DNA of 9,797 bases from Candidatus Bathyarchaeota archaeon (GTDB taxonomy: Archaea; Thermoproteota; Bathyarchaeia; Bathyarchaeales; UBA233), in contig JAMDCS010000010.1 in assembly GCA_023488835.1 (NCBI GenBank), forward strand, positions 5,827-15,623. Reading direction: 5' to 3'. Position numbers and translations under genes: made by a program. The notes below the pieces were generated by a model that saw only the letters and a list, made by a program, of their open reading frames with translations, ran no database searches and was not told the origin of the DNA. Below, piece after piece: positions 1 to 6,269 of the stretch (position 1 is its first letter; each line of letters begins with the position of its first letter).

Positions 1-734
1 TGGTCGATGAAGAAGGTTTTGCCGATTTTTGCGCCTGGGTGAATGTCAATGCCTGTGAGGGAGTGCATGTGCTCGCTCATTATCCTTGGAATTAAGGGGA
101 CACCGCTGAGGTAGAGTTCATGGGCCATCCTGTACGTGGTTATTGCCAGCACGCAGGGGTAACTGAGAATTACTTCTTCTGTGCTCACCGCCGCGGGGTC
201 ACCGCTATATGCAGCTTGGATGTCTCCGCTAAGCATCGAGCGGATTTCCGGCAGCTTTTCTAAAAGTTCTTTAACTACGATGTGGGCTCGTTTTTGGCAC
301 ACGTCTTGTGGGCATTCGCTGATTTTTCTGCAGATGTACTTGAGGCTCTTATCAACTTCTTCGGTTAAGCGTGTATAGACTGATGTGAGTTTTGTGCCGA
401 GATGGTATTTTATGTTGGCTTTGGTGATTTCTGAATCGCCCAAGTAGCCTGGAAAAAGAATCGTGAATAAATCTTCTAAAACTTCAATGACCACTTTTTT
501 GGCTGGTAAGTCTTTGCCTTCAAGGTGGTCCATGCCGCCGAACCGCTGGTAGCTATTCATTATGTCGTCTACTAGTTCAGGTAAGCCTTTTTCCACCCAG
601 TCCTGCTCCACCTTATCGTGGTTACGCATCAGGGTTTCTAGCATGCGATCTGGATTCCAGCAGTCAAGTTCCCTGTTTTTTTCTTTGCATTCTTTGCAGT
701 CTTTCGGTAGAGATTGGTTGGGTTTTGAGGACAT
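1..734 (-). CDS. cysE: Serine O-acetyltransferase, C-terminus cut by window edge
   Basis: Transfers acetyl from acetyl-CoA to serine, making the O-acetylserine that CysK uses. The frame is open from the left edge to ATG 734 (about 244 residues visible). The visible end reads GVPLIPRIMSEHMHS, then TGIDIHPGAKIGKTFFID, the start of the left-handed beta-helix of the CysE/EpsC family; the next residue should be the catalytic His, cut by the edge. The N-terminal 200 residues are helical and longer than in compact CysE proteins, as in the longer SAT types. The first 25 residues hold three Cys (C13, C16, C25), which is unusual. ATG 734 is preferred over the in-frame ATG 740 because GAGAAGGGA sits 7 bases before 734 but touches 740. 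The gene lies 64 bases downstream of cysK on the same strand. Family assignment is firm; the extent beyond the edge is unknown. Confidence 0.9.
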   Translation of the reverse strand, partial: MSSKPNQSLPKDCKECKEKNRELDCWNPDRMLETLMRNHDKVEQDWVEKGLPELVDDIMNSYQRFGGMDHLEGKDLPAKKVVIEVLEDLFTILFPGYLGDSEITKANIKYHLGTKLTSVYTRLTEEVDKSLKYICRKISECPQDVCQKRAHIVVKELLEKLPEIRSMLSGDIQAAYSGDPAAVSTEEVILSYPCVLAITTYRMAHELYLSGVPLIPRIMSEHMHSLTGIDIHPGAKIGKTFFID

Positions 735-768
735 TTTCATTTCCCTTCTCAACTATGTAGAGAGGGGG

Positions 769-776
769 AATATAAG
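769..776 (-). promoter_or_regulatory. Possible internal TATA box for cysE
   Basis: On the minus strand the sequence reads CTTATATT about 35 bases before the cysE start codon at 734. An archaeal TATA box here would place the transcript start near 747, giving a leader of about 13 bases that still holds the Shine-Dalgarno sequence. It directly follows a terminator-like hairpin, so cysE could be transcribed separately from cysK. This is prediction from spacing and sequence only. Confidence 0.35.
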
Positions 777-795
777 AAAAGCGTCTTTTAGACGC
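774..795 (-). terminator. Hairpin plus T tract after cysK
   Basis: Three bases after the cysK stop codon the minus strand forms a perfect 6-bp stem, GCGTCT-AAA-AGACGC (795-781), followed at once by TTTTCTT. This resembles an intrinsic terminator, or an RNA-processing or stability element between two operon genes. Archaea terminate mainly at T-rich tracts, so the T run may matter more than the stem. Confidence 0.45.
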
Positions 796-798
796 AAC

Positions 799-1749
799 TT
801 AGATGTTGGAGGTCGCGTTTGTGGATGGTTCCTGGAACAAAACTGTGCTTAGATAGCGCTCGCCCGTGTCTGGCAGAATAACAACGATGAGTTTGCCCTT
901 GTTTTCTGGGCGTTTCGCTATTTCTATGGCTGCATAGGCTGCCGCTCCTGACGATATGCCGACAAGTAAGCCTTCCTTTTGCGCAAGTTGCCTTGCCGTC
1001 TGCAACGCCTGATCATCTGTGACCTTGAATACTTCATCAACCAATTCCATTTTTAGTACGTCCGGTTTGAAACCCGCGCCTATCCCTTGAATCTTGTGGG
1101 GTCCTTTCTGTCCGCCGCTTAAAACTGGCGAAGCCGCTGGTTCGACAGCTACGGTTTTAAATTCTGGCTTTTGCGGTTTGATGTATTGTGCTACGCCCGT
1201 TATGGTTCCGCCTGTGCCAACGCCTGAGACTAAGATGTCTACTTTGCCGTCAGTGTCTTCCCAGATTTCTGGTCCAGTGGTTTCTCGGTGGACTTTGGGG
1301 TTAGCTAGGTTCTTGAATTGCTGGGGCATTAAGCTGTTTGGGGTGTTTGCGACGAGTTCCTCGGCTTTTTTGATGGCACCTCCCATTCCTTCTGGCCCGG
1401 GGGTGAGGACGAGTTGTGCGCCGTATGCTTTGAGGAGATTGCGGCGTTCTATGCTCATGGTTTCGGGCATCGTGAGGATTAGTTTGTAGCCTTTTACGGC
1501 TGCGACCATGGCTAAGCCGATGCCTGTGTTGCCGCTTGTGGGTTCGATGAGGGTTGCACCTGGTTTGATTATACCCTGTTTCTCAGCTTCTGCTATCATA
1601 CTTTCGCATATGCGGTCTTTGACGCTTCCGCCTGGGTTTCTGGCTTCCAGTTTGGCGACTACGGTGGCGTTGGCGCCTTGGGTTAGTTTGTTTATTTGGA
1701 CTAGGGGTGTTTTTCCGATTGTTTCTAGAACGTTTTTGTAGATTTTCAT
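799..1749 (-). CDS. cysK: Cysteine synthase (O-acetylserine sulfhydrylase)
   Basis: PLP-dependent, cytosolic enzyme that replaces the acetyl group of O-acetylserine with sulfide to give cysteine. The 316 residues match the usual CysK length. Visible landmarks: TIGKTPLV at 10-17; GGSVKDR with the Schiff-base lysine K44; PTSGNTG at 70-76, the substrate loop; the PLP-phosphate loop GVGTGGT at 176-182; QGIGAGF at 221-227; GISSGAA at 264-270; and [10 protein letters not shown] near the C-terminus. No haem or CBS regulatory domain is attached, so this is a simple CysK rather than a cystathionine beta-synthase. The start is supported by AGGAG 7 bases before ATG 1749. It is the first gene of the cysK-cysE unit, behind a TATA box and a palindrome. 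The pathway is best known in bacteria and found in some archaea, so gene transfer is plausible. A thermophilic-type O-phosphoserine sulfhydrylase is the main alternative, but the cysE neighbour favours O-acetylserine. Confidence 0.95.
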   Translation of the reverse strand: MKIYKNVLETIGKTPLVQINKLTQGANATVVAKLEARNPGGSVKDRICESMIAEAEKQGIIKPGATLIEPTSGNTGIGLAMVAAVKGYKLILTMPETMSIERRNLLKAYGAQLVLTPGPEGMGGAIKKAEELVANTPNSLMPQQFKNLANPKVHRETTGPEIWEDTDGKVDILVSGVGTGGTITGVAQYIKPQKPEFKTVAVEPAASPVLSGGQKGPHKIQGIGAGFKPDVLKMELVDEVFKVTDDQALQTARQLAQKEGLLVGISSGAAAYAAIEIAKRPENKGKLIVVILPDTGERYLSTVLFQEPSTNATSNI

Positions 1750-1766
1750 TTTTTAACTCCTAACCA

Positions 1767-1785
1767 TCTATAACGGTGTTATAGA
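1767..1785. promoter_or_regulatory. Perfect 8-3-8 palindrome, likely cysK operator
   Basis: TCTATAACGGTGTTATAGA is a perfect inverted repeat with 8-base arms and a 3-base centre. It lies between the cysK TATA box and the Shine-Dalgarno sequence, covering the place where transcription should begin (near 1770). A protein bound there would block RNA polymerase, so a repressor site responding to sulfur or cysteine status is the simplest reading. The regulator is not in the window. Confidence 0.6.
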
Positions 1786-1790
1786 GGGTG

Positions 1791-1800
1791 TGATATAAAC
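1791..1800 (-). promoter_or_regulatory. cysK TATA box
   Basis: The minus strand reads GTTTATATCA, a good archaeal TATA box. Its centre near 1796 predicts a transcript start about 25 bases downstream near 1770, with a roughly 20-base leader that contains the AGGAG of cysK. Confidence 0.6.
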
Positions 1801-1884
1801 CTTACCACAACCCGCCAAACACACTCTATAAAAACAATTATACAAACCAAACCTAAAACAATTGCGCTCAAACACAAAGTAAAG

Positions 1885-1893
1885 CCTTTAAAT
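1885..1893 (+). promoter_or_regulatory. Likely TATA box for tRNA-Leu
   Basis: CCTTTAAAT is centred near 1890, about 37 bases before the mature tRNA 5' end. This predicts a transcript start near 1916 and a short leader trimmed by RNase P. A second A/T stretch (CTATATTT, 1905-1912) is too close to the tRNA to serve. The intergenic space also holds the divergent cysK promoter. Confidence 0.4.
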
Positions 1894-1926
1894 GTCCCAT
1901 GTTTCTATATTTCCGCAACAGCCAGA

Positions 1927-2014
1927 GCGGAGGTCGCCCAGCATGGCCAAAGGCGTAGGACTGAGGCTCCTATCCCGCAGGGGTTCGTGGGTTCAAATCC
2001 CACCCTCCGCACCA
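1927..2014 (+). tRNA. tRNA-Leu (anticodon GAG)
   Basis: A complete class II tRNA. The acceptor stem GCGGAGG (1927-1933) pairs with CCTCCGC (2004-2010). The anticodon stem TAGGA/TCCTA (1956-1960, 1968-1972) encloses the loop CTGAGGC with anticodon GAG at 1963-1965, which reads CUC and CUU. A long variable arm containing CCC-GCA-GGG follows, as leucine tRNAs require. The T arm GTGGG-TTCAAAT-CCCAC is intact. Discriminator A (2011) fits Leu, and the 3' CCA (2012-2014) is encoded. No intron interrupts the anticodon loop. Confidence 0.96.
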
Positions 2015-2064
2015 GAAACAACTTAATTATTTGTACATGCATATCTTGTTATGAGGTAATGTTA

Positions 2065-2274
2065 ATGCCTGTTGTTCAAGTAAATGTTTGGTCAGGAATC
2101 AGTTTAGAAAATAAAAAGAAAATTGTGGAAGGAATCACTAAGGTTCTGGTGGACATAGGTATTCCGTCCCAAGCAATCACTATCATAATCGCTGAGGAGC
2201 CTAAAGAGAACTGGGCTTCAGGCGGCAAACTGCATTCCGAGGTGTTTGCAAACCGCAACGGTCCACCTAAATAG
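2065..2274 (+). CDS. 4-oxalocrotonate tautomerase-like small protein
   Basis: A 69-residue member of the tautomerase superfamily, in which the N-terminal proline exposed after Met removal is the catalytic base; members form small oligomers and move protons in keto-enol conversions. The start at ATG 2065 is set by GAGGT 7 bases upstream and by the need for Pro directly after Met (MPVVQVNVW); an ATG two codons earlier would spoil both. The family tail motif appears as PKENWASGG at 46-54. Aligned by eye to classical 4-OT, the two substrate-binding arginines (Arg11 and Arg39, counting from Pro) are Ile and Thr here, and Phe50 is Trp. The fold and general base therefore look kept while the classical substrate is doubtful. 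It lies 50 bases after tRNA-Leu and may share its transcript. No degradation-pathway neighbours hint at a substrate. Confidence 0.88.
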   Translation: MPVVQVNVWSGISLENKKKIVEGITKVLVDIGIPSQAITIIIAEEPKENWASGGKLHSEVFANRNGPPK

Positions 2275-2486
2275 GTATCAGAACAGGTTCATTGTTTCAA
2301 CTCTTGCCGCTTTTCCATGTTAGCGTCTGGGTACTTTATATAAGGGGGCTATAGTTTTCCCCGAGCAACAGAGTGAAGCCAGATTGGTTCAATTGTTTTT
2401 TCCATGGAATTGGTGGTTTTTTTAAGTAACGGTTAAAAGCCAATGATGCACACTGATACTTTAACACCAAAAAGGGTTTGGTATCA
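2275..2486. other. Intergenic stretch with repeat A and T tracts
   Basis: About 210 bases without a supported gene. It holds the TATA-containing repeat copy A (2334-2367), a 10-base palindrome TTCCATGGAA (2400-2409), and two T tracts (near 2395-2401 and 2416-2422). A small transcript beginning near 2365 and ending at a T tract is possible, or a long leader of the ferredoxin-type gene. No open frame here looks coding. Confidence 0.4.
2334..2367 (+). repeat. 34-bp inverted repeat, copy A, with TATA box
   Basis: Begins CTTTATATAAGGGGG and continues through CTATAGTTTTC to CCGAGCA. The reverse complement of 6080-6113 matches it at 33 of 34 positions; the one difference is C2360. The first 10 bases are a strong TATA box, and the conserved block runs from it to about where transcription would begin (near 2365). 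The following protein gene starts about 120 bases later, so the element may drive a small RNA or a long leader. Confidence 0.85.
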
Positions 2487-3101
2487 ATGTCTGCTAAAAC
2501 TCAACAAAGAAAATTCGTTTCAGTTGACCCAGGCAAATGCATTGGCTGTGGAATCTGCGAGTACGCATGCACCGTGGAGAAGGGTGAAGGCATCTGGAAT
2601 CCCCTTAGGTCCAGAATCAGAGTTGTCCGCATGGCACCTGTTTTCAATTTTGCCTTAACTTGCCGAGGATGCCAAGACGCAAGGTGTGTAAAAGCATGTC
2701 CCGAGCGAGCACTCTCCCAATCAGAAACAACCGGTTTACTAATTATCGATGAATCTAAATGTAAAGGCTGCGATTGGTGTGTGCAAGCCTGCGAACATGG
2801 CGGAATCACCATTCATTCCGAAACGGGAAAAGCCATCGCATGCAACCTCTGTGAAGGCGAACCAAAATGTATCGAATCATGCCCCGAAGAAGCTTTAGAA
2901 ATAGTTGAGTCAGACGAAGCAGCAGAAAAACGCTTCAACGACGCCCTAACAAATCTGTGCGCACAAACCGAAAAACTCTCAGCCCAAGTCAAGAGCAAAG
3001 ACTGGAAACCACTATTAGCCATTGCAGAAAAACGATCCGAAAAAATCACAGAGAAACTGCAAGCCCTAAACAAGAAAGCAACGACTAAAAAACAAAAATA
3101 A
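2487..3101 (+). CDS. Ferredoxin-type protein with four [4Fe-4S] motifs
   Basis: A 204-residue iron-sulfur protein resembling the electron-transfer subunits of HycB/HydN/DmsB type. Sixteen cysteines fall in four groups: C18, C21, C24, C28; C59, C62, C67, C71; C82, C85, C88, C92; and C119, C122, C128, C132. This pattern fits four [4Fe-4S] clusters. No signal peptide is visible, so it is probably cytosolic. After residue 140 comes a charged, Lys/Glu-rich helical tail of about 65 residues, which could be a coiled coil or partner-binding arm. ATG 2487 is preferred to the in-frame TTG 2478 because the AAAGGG stretch at 2471-2476 would be too close to the latter. No catalytic subunit lies nearby, so the redox partner is unknown. 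The gene converges with the deacetylase-family gene, with 13 bases between their ends. Confidence 0.88.
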   Translation: MSAKTQQRKFVSVDPGKCIGCGICEYACTVEKGEGIWNPLRSRIRVVRMAPVFNFALTCRGCQDARCVKACPERALSQSETTGLLIIDESKCKGCDWCVQACEHGGITIHSETGKAIACNLCEGEPKCIESCPEEALEIVESDEAAEKRFNDALTNLCAQTEKLSAQVKSKDWKPLLAIAEKRSEKITEKLQALNKKATTKKQK

Positions 3102-3114
3102 CCTATTTCCTCAT

Positions 3115-3963
3115 TTACAAGTTTTCTTCGTATCCTCTCAAGAAACTGTCAATATCTAATCCAACTTTCTCGCCAACGTAACCACCTTCCAGAACAAAGA
3201 AAGTGGGCTTTTTTAGTAGGGCAACTCTTTTGCCGATCTCAAAGTAATCCTGCTCAACTAATCCTAAAGTTGCCAAGTCACCTTGATGCGTGTCAAAACC
3301 CGCGGATACCGCAACTGCCTCAAACTTGGGTAAATCAACCATCCCCAACGCTTTGTCGAGAGTTTCTAAGTACCGTTTTCCTCCAGAATCGCCTGGTAAC
3401 GCGAAATTTATGCAGTTGCCCTCGGTGAAATTGCCGGTTCCAGGGTAATTGGGCGATTGGTGGAGCGACACGTAAACGACTTTTTGGTCGCCTTGAAAAA
3501 TCTCTTGTGTGCCATTTCCATGGTGCCCATCGATGTCTAAAATCAACGTGTGTTTTCCTGATTCCTTGACGGCAATTGCGATGTTGTTTAGGTAGCAGAA
3601 TCCACGGGTGTAAGCGCCCAGTGCTGCTCCGTTTCTGCCAACATGGTGTCCTGGTGGACGCATAAGTGAAAAACCATTAATTTTGCTCGCTAAGAGTGCA
3701 CCGCCAACTGAGAGCCTTGCAAACTCGAAGATTTTGTCGTATGCAGGTGTATCTGAATCTTCAACTAAGCCCTTTTTTAAATTAAAAAGGTAATCTGCAT
3801 CATGAACGCCTAAGAGCTCCCAATCGTCTGCTGGCGTGGGCTCCACAAACTCGTAACCCCTAGCTTGCAAAACATCATGAGCAACCTTTACCCTTTGAGG
3901 TCCTTCAACGTGCCATGTGCCATAGCCTAAACATTTTTCTGAATAGACTATTTTTGTTTTCAT
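3115..3963 (-). CDS. Histone deacetylase-family amidohydrolase
   Basis: A 282-residue zinc hydrolase of the arginase/deacetylase fold (HDAC, AcuC and acetylpolyamine amidohydrolase superfamily), which removes acyl groups from lysine or polyamine amines. All active-site elements are visible: RPPGHH with the His pair H106/H107; DIDGHHGNG with zinc ligands D145 and H147; AGFDTH with the third ligand D224; and LEGGY with catalytic Y262. The in-frame ATG 3984 would add seven residues, but a TATA-like GTATTTATC lies about 27 bases before ATG 3963 and no Shine-Dalgarno sequence precedes 3963, so a leaderless message starting at 3963 fits best. The substrate cannot be read from sequence: acetylated chromatin proteins, AcuC-like acetyl-CoA synthetase, or acetylpolyamines are all possible. 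The nearby deoxyhypusine synthase genes make a polyamine worth considering. The gene is divergent from argS. Confidence 0.92.
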   Translation of the reverse strand: MKTKIVYSEKCLGYGTWHVEGPQRVKVAHDVLQARGYEFVEPTPADDWELLGVHDADYLFNLKKGLVEDSDTPAYDKIFEFARLSVGGALLASKINGFSLMRPPGHHVGRNGAALGAYTRGFCYLNNIAIAVKESGKHTLILDIDGHHGNGTQEIFQGDQKVVYVSLHQSPNYPGTGNFTEGNCINFALPGDSGGKRYLETLDKALGMVDLPKFEAVAVSAGFDTHQGDLATLGLVEQDYFEIGKRVALLKKPTFFVLEGGYVGEKVGLDIDSFLRGYEENL

Positions 3964-3985
3964 CGCAAACTGCATCCAGTACACA

Positions 3986-3994
3986 GATAAATAC
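3986..3994 (-). promoter_or_regulatory. TATA-like box of deacetylase-family gene
   Basis: The minus strand reads GTATTTATC centred about 27 bases before ATG 3963, so the predicted transcript start falls on the start codon itself. The lack of a Shine-Dalgarno sequence agrees with a leaderless mRNA. The divergent argS promoter must lie in the same gap, perhaps at the A/T stretch near 4002-4009. Confidence 0.45.
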
Positions 3995-4061
3995 GCCTAC
4001 ACATTAAAAACATAACCCAACCAAAGTTAGCATACACACAAGAAATTGGAGTAAAAAGTTC

Positions 4062-6011
4062 ATGATTTCACAGAACCCATTCGACCAATTCCGCCAAGAA
4101 TGCCAAACCGCACTAGCAAACGCCCTAAATAGGACCCTGCCCGAAATCAAAATGCCGACCATCACGCTAAACAAAACACCAAACATCGAATACGGACAAT
4201 TAGCTTCCTCTTTATGCTTTGAATTGGCGAAAAAACTCAACCAGAAACCACTCGCATTGGCCGAGCACCTTGTTGGCGCCATAGACAAATCAGGCTTTAA
4301 CCTCATCGAGAAGGTTGCGCCTGCAGGTGCAGGATACATAAACTTCCATGTTAACTTCGCTAAATTCTCCGCATTAACTTTGGACTCAATTAAAAAACTG
4401 GGTTCTGATTACGGTTTTGTTAAAGTCGATAAGCCTAAAAAAATAATCGTTGAGCACACCAGCGTTAACCCGCTGCATCCCATTCATATTGGTCAAGCCA
4501 GAAACCCAATGTTGGGCGATGCTTTAGCGCGAATTCTCCAGTGCAGAGGACATGAAGTTTCTCGCCACTACTACATTGACGATGTTGGAAGACAATCATC
4601 TGTTGTGGCTTATGGCTACGCTAAGTTGGGCAGACCAAAACCCACTGAGAAAGCCGATCTTTTCGTGGGCAAAATCTACACGGTAACCAGCTGCCTAGTC
4701 GAGATTAACCGCCAAAAGAAAGCACGCGAACTCGCCATCGTAGTCCATTCCGCTGATGACTTGGTGAAGGCAAACAAGGAAATCGACGAATGGATGTCCA
4801 TTGCCGCTGAACTCAAAGAAAAGTATCCTGTGCTCTTTGAAGCGTTGATGATGAAAATCGGCGAAGACGAAAACCCTGAAGAAGAAATCAGCCGTTTAAA
4901 CCGCGCTTACGAAGACGGCGAACCCAACGCAAAACAGCTCATCCGCGAAGTCAGCGATTTGTGCCTTGAAGGTTTTAGGGAAACAATGAAGCGAGTTGGA
5001 GTCACTTATGACTCGTGGGATTGGGAGAGCGATTTTGTTTGGAGCACGCAGGTCAGTGGGGTTTTGCAAAAACTGAAATCTTCACCCTTCGTGTTTAGCG
5101 AAAAGGGCGTGTTGGAGTTTGACGCAGAAAAAGTTGTCCAGGTTCTTGGCTTGAAGGCGAAGTTGGGTTTAAGCCAAAATAACGAGGTTCCGCCGTTGAC
5201 ACTTGGGCGAGCAGACGGCACAACACTTTACACCACTCGCGACATTGCCTATACGCTGTGGAAGTTTAAGCATGCGCAAAAAATCATCAACGTAATCGGC
5301 ATGGAGCAGTCGCTGGCGCAGTTGCAGCTAAAAATTGCCCTCTATGCTATGGGTTACAGTGAATATGCTGAGAATTTGGTGCATTTCGCCTATAACTTGG
5401 TTACGTTGCCGGGTTACAAGATGAGCAGTAGAAGAGGACACTACATCACCTTCGACGATGTTTTAAGCGAAGCAGTTCAACGGGCTTACGAAGAGGTTTC
5501 GAAGCGTTCGCCAATGCTTTCGGAGGAGGAGAAACGCAAAATCGCTGACTTCGTTGGTTTAGGCGCAGTTCGTTATGCGCTTGTAGATGTTGATCCTTCC
5601 AAACCAGTGGTGTTCACCTGGGAGCGCGTGCTCAACTTCGAAACCAACAGTGCACCCTACGTACAATATACCCATGCAAGAGCCTGCAGCATACTGCGCA
5701 AAGCCGCAAGAGAACCAGAAAAACCAGCCTTTGAACTGCTAACCGAGAAGCTCGAACGCGAACTCATCTTGAACCTTGCAGGTTTCCCAGACATGTTCAT
5801 CGAAGCCACAGAATACCATAAACCCAACATGATAGCCGACTACACAAATGCGTTAGCCGACAAATTCAACACATTCTATAATGCTTATCCCGTGATTAAG
5901 GCTGATTCGCAGGAGCTCAGCGATGCACGAATAGCCCTGACGCAAGCAATAAAAACCGTAATGCATAACGCGCTTAACTTGATTGGTGTGGTTGCGCCAG
6001 AAAAAATGTAG
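4062..6011 (+). CDS. argS: Arginyl-tRNA synthetase
   Basis: Class I synthetase that charges tRNA-Arg with arginine. The 649 residues are slightly longer than typical bacterial forms. The order is: an N-terminal additional domain (about 1-110); the catalytic Rossmann core opening with EHTSVNPLHPIHIGQARN (the HIGH box is HIGQ at 142-145); a middle region of charged helices around 200-300; the second signature KMSSRRG at 453-459; and the DALR anticodon-binding domain, with NSAPYVQYTHAR at 529-540. The C-terminus ends VVAPEKM, a typical ArgRS tail, so the protein is complete. GGAG (4048-4051) lies 10 bases before ATG 4062. It is a single-gene unit divergent from the deacetylase-family gene. Nothing suggests loss of function. 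Confidence 0.97.
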   Translation: MISQNPFDQFRQECQTALANALNRTLPEIKMPTITLNKTPNIEYGQLASSLCFELAKKLNQKPLALAEHLVGAIDKSGFNLIEKVAPAGAGYINFHVNFAKFSALTLDSIKKLGSDYGFVKVDKPKKIIVEHTSVNPLHPIHIGQARNPMLGDALARILQCRGHEVSRHYYIDDVGRQSSVVAYGYAKLGRPKPTEKADLFVGKIYTVTSCLVEINRQKKARELAIVVHSADDLVKANKEIDEWMSIAAELKEKYPVLFEALMMKIGEDENPEEEISRLNRAYEDGEPNAKQLIREVSDLCLEGFRETMKRVGVTYDSWDWESDFVWSTQVSGVLQKLKSSPFVFSEKGVLEFDAEKVVQVLGLKAKLGLSQNNEVPPLTLGRADGTTLYTTRDIAYTLWKFKHAQKIINVIGMEQSLAQLQLKIALYAMGYSEYAENLVHFAYNLVTLPGYKMSSRRGHYITFDDVLSEAVQRAYEEVSKRSPMLSEEEKRKIADFVGLGAVRYALVDVDPSKPVVFTWERVLNFETNSAPYVQYTHARACSILRKAAREPEKPAFELLTEKLERELILNLAGFPDMFIEATEYHKPNMIADYTNALADKFNTFYNAYPVIKADSQELSDARIALTQAIKTVMHNALNLIGVVAPEKM

Positions 6012-6079
6012 ACAATGTTGGAAATACAATTTAACAACAGACCACAACTATCAAAACCAAAAACAAGCCCCAGACTAGC

Positions 6080-6113
6080 TGCTCGGAGAAAACTATAGCC
6101 CCCTTATATAAAG
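6080..6113 (-). repeat. 34-bp inverted repeat, copy B, with TATA box
   Basis: Read on the minus strand this matches 2334-2367 at 33 of 34 positions; the difference is at 6087. It sits between the argS stop codon (6011) and the membrane-protein gene. The TATA part (6104-6113) is nearly symmetrical, so it could drive transcription leftwards, antisense to the argS end, or rightwards towards the membrane gene. In the leftward direction a T-rich stretch follows within about 25 bases, as at copy A. Confidence 0.85.
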
Positions 6114-6235
6114 CAGGGCATTTTGAGGGGGATGGTGACTGCTATTTTCGGAGTTCAGCGGTTAAACAAGCTGGGAAAACGTGGGGTTTGGCGCATGTTT
6201 GCCGTAACGTTCAAAAACCACTTCCCTTTATTGAA

Positions 6236-6243
6236 TTATAATT
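6236..6243 (+). promoter_or_regulatory. Possible TATA box of membrane-protein gene
   Basis: TTATAATT lies about 30 bases before ATG 6270, giving a predicted transcript start near 6265, so the message would have almost no leader. This supports 6270 over the more upstream in-frame starts. Confidence 0.35.
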
Positions 6244-6269
6244 TTCCAATTGAAAAAGGGAAGAGTTCC

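Noticed and set aside
1094..1741. Plus-strand open frames opposite cysK
   Set aside because: They are antisense shadows of a gene with every CysK motif; their proteins resemble no family.
1987..2064. An extended tautomerase start inside the tRNA 3' end
   Set aside because: It would overlap tRNA-Leu and move the essential proline away from the N-terminus.
2439..2456. A C/D-box guide RNA suggested by AATGATGC and CTGA
   Set aside because: The boxes are too close together for a guide, and no second C'/D' pair follows.
2334..6113. The inverted 34-bp copies as terminal repeats of a transposon
   Set aside because: The 3.7 kb between them holds argS and other housekeeping-type genes and no transposase, and no target-site duplication is evident.
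6123..6269. A longer N-terminus for the membrane protein, from TTG 6123, ATG 6132 or ATG 6195
   Set aside because: The extra residues look like translated intergenic sequence, and ATG 6270 has better upstream signals. The choice is not certain.
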